From Aneurinibacillus uraniidurans (GTDB taxonomy: Bacteria; Bacillota; Bacilli; Aneurinibacillales; Aneurinibacillaceae), in contig NZ_CP116902.1 of assembly GCF_028471905.1 (NCBI RefSeq), forward strand, positions 3,398,501 through 3,462,500: DNA of 64,000 bases, given 5' to 3'. Of this stretch, positions 60,364 to 64,000 are shown in pieces; within the stretch, counting starts at the first letter, position 1, and the number at the start of each line of letters is the position of its first letter. The notes beneath the pieces were generated by a model that saw only the letters and a program-made list of their open reading frames with translations, had not been told where the DNA came from and made no database searches. The position numbers were made by a program, and so were the translations under genes.

Positions 60364-60909
60364 ATGGCAGAGAGAAAAATCAGGACACATAAACACCACC
60401 CTTCTTCGGGTAGCCAGCGCTTAACTGACCTCGAGCAAAGTATAAGCCAGATGGAAAATCGCATGAATGAAACAAAGCAAAGCGTTGATAAAATCGAAGG
60501 CATGTTGAAAGAATTAAGTCATCCTAAAAAAAGAGCCGCCATTCATAAGCAGGCGGTTTCACGAACAGAACGTCAAAATCGTCCACGCCGATCATTATTT
60601 AGCCTATTTACTGGCAAACGTCAAGAAGAACCCCGCAAAAGTTCCTTACTTGCCAACCTTACCAGTGGTGGATTCAAAGCATCCGATCTGGCTACTATAG
60701 CTGAACTGCTACAAAATCCAGCCGTTCAATCATTCCTAAAAAGTAACAGTCCCACAAAAAGCAATACCCGTAAAAAAGGAACAAAGAAAAGAAGAAAAAC
60801 AAAAGGAGATAATCTGATAACAAGTGCACTCGGAAACGTAGATATGGGCCAAATTATGAATCTACTCCAAAACCCAACAGTACAGGCAATGCTAAAAAAC
60901 ATGATGTAA
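60364..60909 (+). CDS. Basic protein with two LLQNP repeats, unknown
   Basis: 181 aa, not recognised. A heptad-like segment near the N-terminus (LTDLEQSISQMENRMNETK, about 20-50) is followed by a Lys/Arg-rich part. Two copies of a short repeat, ELLQNPAVQSFLKS and NLLQNPTVQAMLKN, flank a KKGTKKRRKTKG basic block. AAAGGAGGTG six bases upstream of ATG 60364 fixes the start. A spore or nucleic-acid-binding role is possible, but this is inference from composition. Confidence 0.75.
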   Translation: MAERKIRTHKHHPSSGSQRLTDLEQSISQMENRMNETKQSVDKIEGMLKELSHPKKRAAIHKQAVSRTERQNRPRRSLFSLFTGKRQEEPRKSSLLANLTSGGFKASDLATIAELLQNPAVQSFLKSNSPTKSNTRKKGTKKRRKTKGDNLITSALGNVDMGQIMNLLQNPTVQAMLKNMM

Positions 60910-60911
60910 CA

Positions 60912-60953
60912 GAAAAAGCACGTATCCTTTTTTAAGGATACGTGCTTTTTGTA
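60912..60953. terminator. Bidirectional terminator at the end of the tRNA cluster
   Basis: Perfect 17-bp stem AAAAAGCACGTATCCTT / AAGGATACGTGCTTTTT with a 4-base loop. It stops both the 181-residue gene and the tRNA operon. Confidence 0.9.
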
Positions 60954-60957
60954 TGAG

Positions 60958-61039
60958 TACCGATGGTCGGGGTCGAACCGACACTCCCGAAGGAACACGA
61001 TTTTGAGTCGTGCGCGTCTGCCAATTCCGCCACATCGGC
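60958..61039 (-). tRNA. tRNA-Leu (anticodon CAA)
   Basis: Cloverleaf with acceptor GCCGATG / CATCGGT, anticodon loop CTCAAAA, long variable arm and GGTTCGACC T-loop. CCA is not encoded. Last tRNA of the operon. Confidence 0.95.
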
Positions 61040-61042
61040 AAG

Positions 61043-61119
61043 TGGCGTGCCCGGAGAGACTCGAACTCCCAACCTTCTGATTCGTAGTCAGACACTCTAT
61101 CCGATTGAGCTACGGGCAC
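61043..61119 (-). tRNA. tRNA-Arg (anticodon ACG)
   Basis: Acceptor GTGCCCG / CGGGCAC, anticodon loop CTACGAA; CCA encoded. Confidence 0.96.
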
Positions 61120-61134
61120 ATTATTAAGATTAAA

Positions 61135-61210
<76 letters not shown>

Positions 61211-61215
61211 ATGTA

Positions 61216-61298
61216 TGGTGCGGGTGGAGGGACTTGAACCCCCACGCCGAAGCGCTAGATCCTAAGTCTAGTGCGTCTGCCAATTCCGCCACACCCGC
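61216..61298 (-). tRNA. tRNA-Leu (anticodon TAG)
   Basis: Acceptor GCGGGTG / CACCCGC, anticodon loop CTTAGGA, long variable arm; CCA encoded. Confidence 0.96.
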
Positions 61299-61322
61299 AT
61301 ATTGTGTTCACCATGTTAAAAA

Positions 61323-61398
61323 TGGTGAGCCATACTGGACTCGAACCAGTGACACCCTGATTAAAAGTCAGGTGCTCTACCAACTGAGCTAATGGCTC
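61323..61398 (-). tRNA. tRNA-Lys (anticodon TTT)
   Basis: Acceptor GAGCCAT / ATGGCTC, anticodon loop CTTTTAA; CCA encoded. Confidence 0.96.
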
Positions 61399-61407
61399 TC
61401 TATAAAG

Positions 61408-61482
61408 TGGCTGGGGTACCTGGATTCGAACCAGGGAGTGACGGAGTCAAAGTCCGTTGCCTTACCGCTTGGCTATACCCCA
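61408..61482 (-). tRNA. tRNA-Gln (anticodon TTG)
   Basis: Acceptor TGGGGTA / TACCCCA, anticodon loop CTTTGAC; CCA encoded. Confidence 0.96.
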
Positions 61483-61489
61483 ATAAAAC

Positions 61490-61574
61490 TGGTGGAGGGG
61501 GACGGATTCGAACCGCCGAACCCACAGGGAGCGGATTTACAGTCCGCCGCGTTTAGCCACTTCGCTACCCCTCC
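61490..61574 (-). tRNA. tRNA-Tyr (anticodon GTA)
   Basis: Acceptor GGAGGGG / CCCCTCC, anticodon loop CTGTAAA, long variable arm; CCA encoded. Confidence 0.96.
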
Positions 61575-61587
61575 ATATTTAGATAAA

Positions 61588-61660
61588 TGCCGGCGAAAGG
61601 ACTTGAACCCTCAACCCCCTGATTACAAGTCAGGTGCTCTACCAGTTGAGCTACACCGGC
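61588..61660 (-). tRNA. tRNA-Thr (anticodon TGT), copy 1
   Basis: Acceptor GCCGGTG / CGCCGGC (one G-U), anticodon loop CTTGTAA. Body identical to copy 2 at 61865-61940, but CCA is not encoded here. Confidence 0.96.
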
Positions 61661-61663
61661 ATA

Positions 61664-61739
<76 letters not shown>

Positions 61740-61760
61740 ATAAAACGATGTTTAAATAAA

Positions 61761-61837
<77 letters not shown>

Positions 61838-61864
61838 GCATTACATAAATCGCTATTTTAAAAA

Positions 61865-61940
61865 TGGTGCCGGCGAAAGGACTTGAACCCTCAACCCCCT
61901 GATTACAAGTCAGGTGCTCTACCAGTTGAGCTACACCGGC
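61865..61940 (-). tRNA. tRNA-Thr (anticodon TGT), copy 2
   Basis: Same mature sequence as copy 1; here CCA is encoded. Confidence 0.96.
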
Positions 61941-62008
61941 GACGTACAGGATGTACCGTTCTGCATTAGACACAGGGCGTGCCTGCTCTTAGCAGAACTT
62001 CCTTTAGA
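61941..62008 (-). repeat. tRNA-spacer hairpin repeat, copy A
   Basis: Outer arms GTTCTGC (61958-61964) and GCAGAAC (61992-61998) enclose a weak inner stem around AGGGC. A mini-hairpin GTAC-AGGAT-GTAC (61944-61956) stands beside it. Related to copies B and C. Confidence 0.65.
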
Positions 62009-62015
62009 ATAAGGA

Positions 62016-62088
62016 TGGAGGATGACGGGATCGAACCGCCGACCCTCTGCTTGTAAGGCAGATGCTCTCCCAGCTGAGCTAATCCTCC
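62016..62088 (-). tRNA. tRNA-Val (anticodon TAC)
   Basis: Acceptor GGAGGAT / ATCCTCC, anticodon loop CTTACAA; CCA not encoded. Confidence 0.96.
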
Positions 62089-62155
62089 GACGTACAAGGA
62101 TGTACTAGGTTCTGCGTCGCGACAGGACGTCGCGACTTTAGCAGAACTTCCTTGA
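62089..62155 (-). repeat. tRNA-spacer hairpin repeat, copy B
   Basis: Outer arms GTTCTGC (62109-62115) and GCAGAAC (62141-62147), inner stem TCGCGAC / GTCGCGA around AGGAC. The GTACAAGGATGTAC mini-hairpin is present next to the Val gene. Confidence 0.7.
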
Positions 62156-62157
62156 AA

Positions 62158-62231
62158 TGACCCGTAGGGGATTCGAACCCCTGAATGCATGCGTGAAAGG
62201 CATGTGAGTTAAGCCGCTTCTCCAACGGGCC
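62158..62231 (-). tRNA. tRNA-Glu (anticodon TTC)
   Basis: Acceptor GGCCCGT / ACGGGTC (one G-U), anticodon loop CTTTCAC; CCA not encoded. Confidence 0.95.
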
Positions 62232-62232
62232 A

Positions 62233-62308
62233 TGGCTCCGCAGGCCGGACTCGAACCAGCGACCGATCGGTTAACAGCCGATTGCTCTACCGACTGAGCT
62301 ACTGCGGA
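62233..62308 (-). tRNA. tRNA-Asn (anticodon GTT)
   Basis: Acceptor TCCGCAG / CTGCGGA, anticodon loop CTGTTAA; CCA encoded. First tRNA after the 23S gene; it lies one base from tRNA-Glu. Confidence 0.96.
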
Positions 62309-62309
62309 C

Positions 62310-62372
62310 CAATAGGATGTTGGTCGTTCTGCGTTGCGCACAGGACGTGCGCTGCCTTTAGCAGAACCTCCA
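62310..62372 (-). repeat. tRNA-spacer hairpin repeat, copy C
   Basis: Outer arms GTTCTGC (62326-62332) and GCAGAAC (62361-62367), inner stem GCGCAC / GTGCGC around AGGAC. Located between 23S and tRNA-Asn. The GTAC mini-hairpin is replaced by CCAATAGGATGTTGG, which also pairs with itself. Confidence 0.7.
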
Positions 62373-62432
62373 TCATCATTGAAAGTGTGTAACACCTTCA
62401 AAACTGAATCGAAACGAAACGCAAGTTTATAT

Positions 62433-64000
<1,568 letters not shown>

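Noticed and set aside
62309..62432. Possible 5S rRNA gene between 23S and tRNA-Asn
   Set aside because: The 124 bases contain only a hairpin repeat and a processing-stem-like segment; the conserved 5S motifs are absent.

Overview
The window is a contiguous stretch of a Gram-positive, endospore-forming Bacillales chromosome of moderate G+C. The gene order closely follows the origin-proximal half of the Bacillus subtilis chromosome: alr-ndoAI-ndoA-tex-cmpA-sprT-thiL-tsaE-tsaB-rimI-tsaD-ydiF-groES-groEL-guaA-pbuG-purEKBCSQLFMNHD-yerB-yerC-pcrB-pcrA. Spore genes (GerA/B/C receptor, CmpA, three YjcZ-like peptides), a CIRCE element, purine and PRPP riboswitches and 5'-AGGAGG-type ribosome binding sites fit this. 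Aneurinibacillus, Brevibacillus or a relative is my best guess; this is inference from gene content and order, not from a search.

Layout. Positions 1-10240 (minus strand) hold the start of pcrA, pcrB, a spore germinant receptor operon in the order B-A-C, the TrpR-like yerC, the lipoprotein yerB, a MacB-type efflux system and a glutathione peroxidase. 10300-15450 carries three MFS transporters and a FabH-type ketoacyl synthase with a FapR-like operator. 15530-20170 is a complete LIV branched-chain amino acid ABC transporter. 20450-20850 has two small membrane proteins. 20876-33712 is the full twelve-gene purine operon, read from a promoter with PurR boxes and a PRPP (ykkC 2b) riboswitch. 34083-34503 has three tandem YjcZ-like genes. 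34906-37889 is a histidine kinase with an HD-GYP response regulator. 38021-41260 is guaA-pbuG under a guanine riboswitch. 41405-43480 is groESL under CIRCE. 43648-48440 has tcyP, a MogA/MoaB protein, 5-formyl-THF cyclo-ligase and the ABC-F protein ydiF. 48577-50793 is a large phosphatase-like membrane protein of unknown function, followed by a cluster of six DnaA boxes. 50956-55219 is the sprT-thiL-tsaE-tsaB-rimI-tsaD operon (t6A tRNA modification). 55314-60909 has a hypothetical gene, cmpA, tex, the NdoAI/NdoA antitoxin-toxin pair, alr and a basic repeat-bearing protein. 60958-62308 is a 14-gene tRNA cluster, directly behind the 3' end of a 23S rRNA gene (62433 to the window edge).

The genes form a coherent purine regulon: the purE operon responds to PRPP and PurR, while guanine controls guaA and the purine permease pbuG in a second operon. 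Most of the window is conserved core genome. The accessory insertions, relative to the B. subtilis order, are the germinant receptor operon, the efflux block, the fabH/MFS block, the LIV transporter, the sensor pair and the YjcZ cluster. The most notable regulatory features are the PRPP riboswitch, the FapR-like operator in front of fabH and its transporters, the DnaA-box cluster next to tsaD, and a covarying hairpin repeated three times in the tRNA spacers. No 5S rRNA gene is found on the 3' side of the 23S gene.
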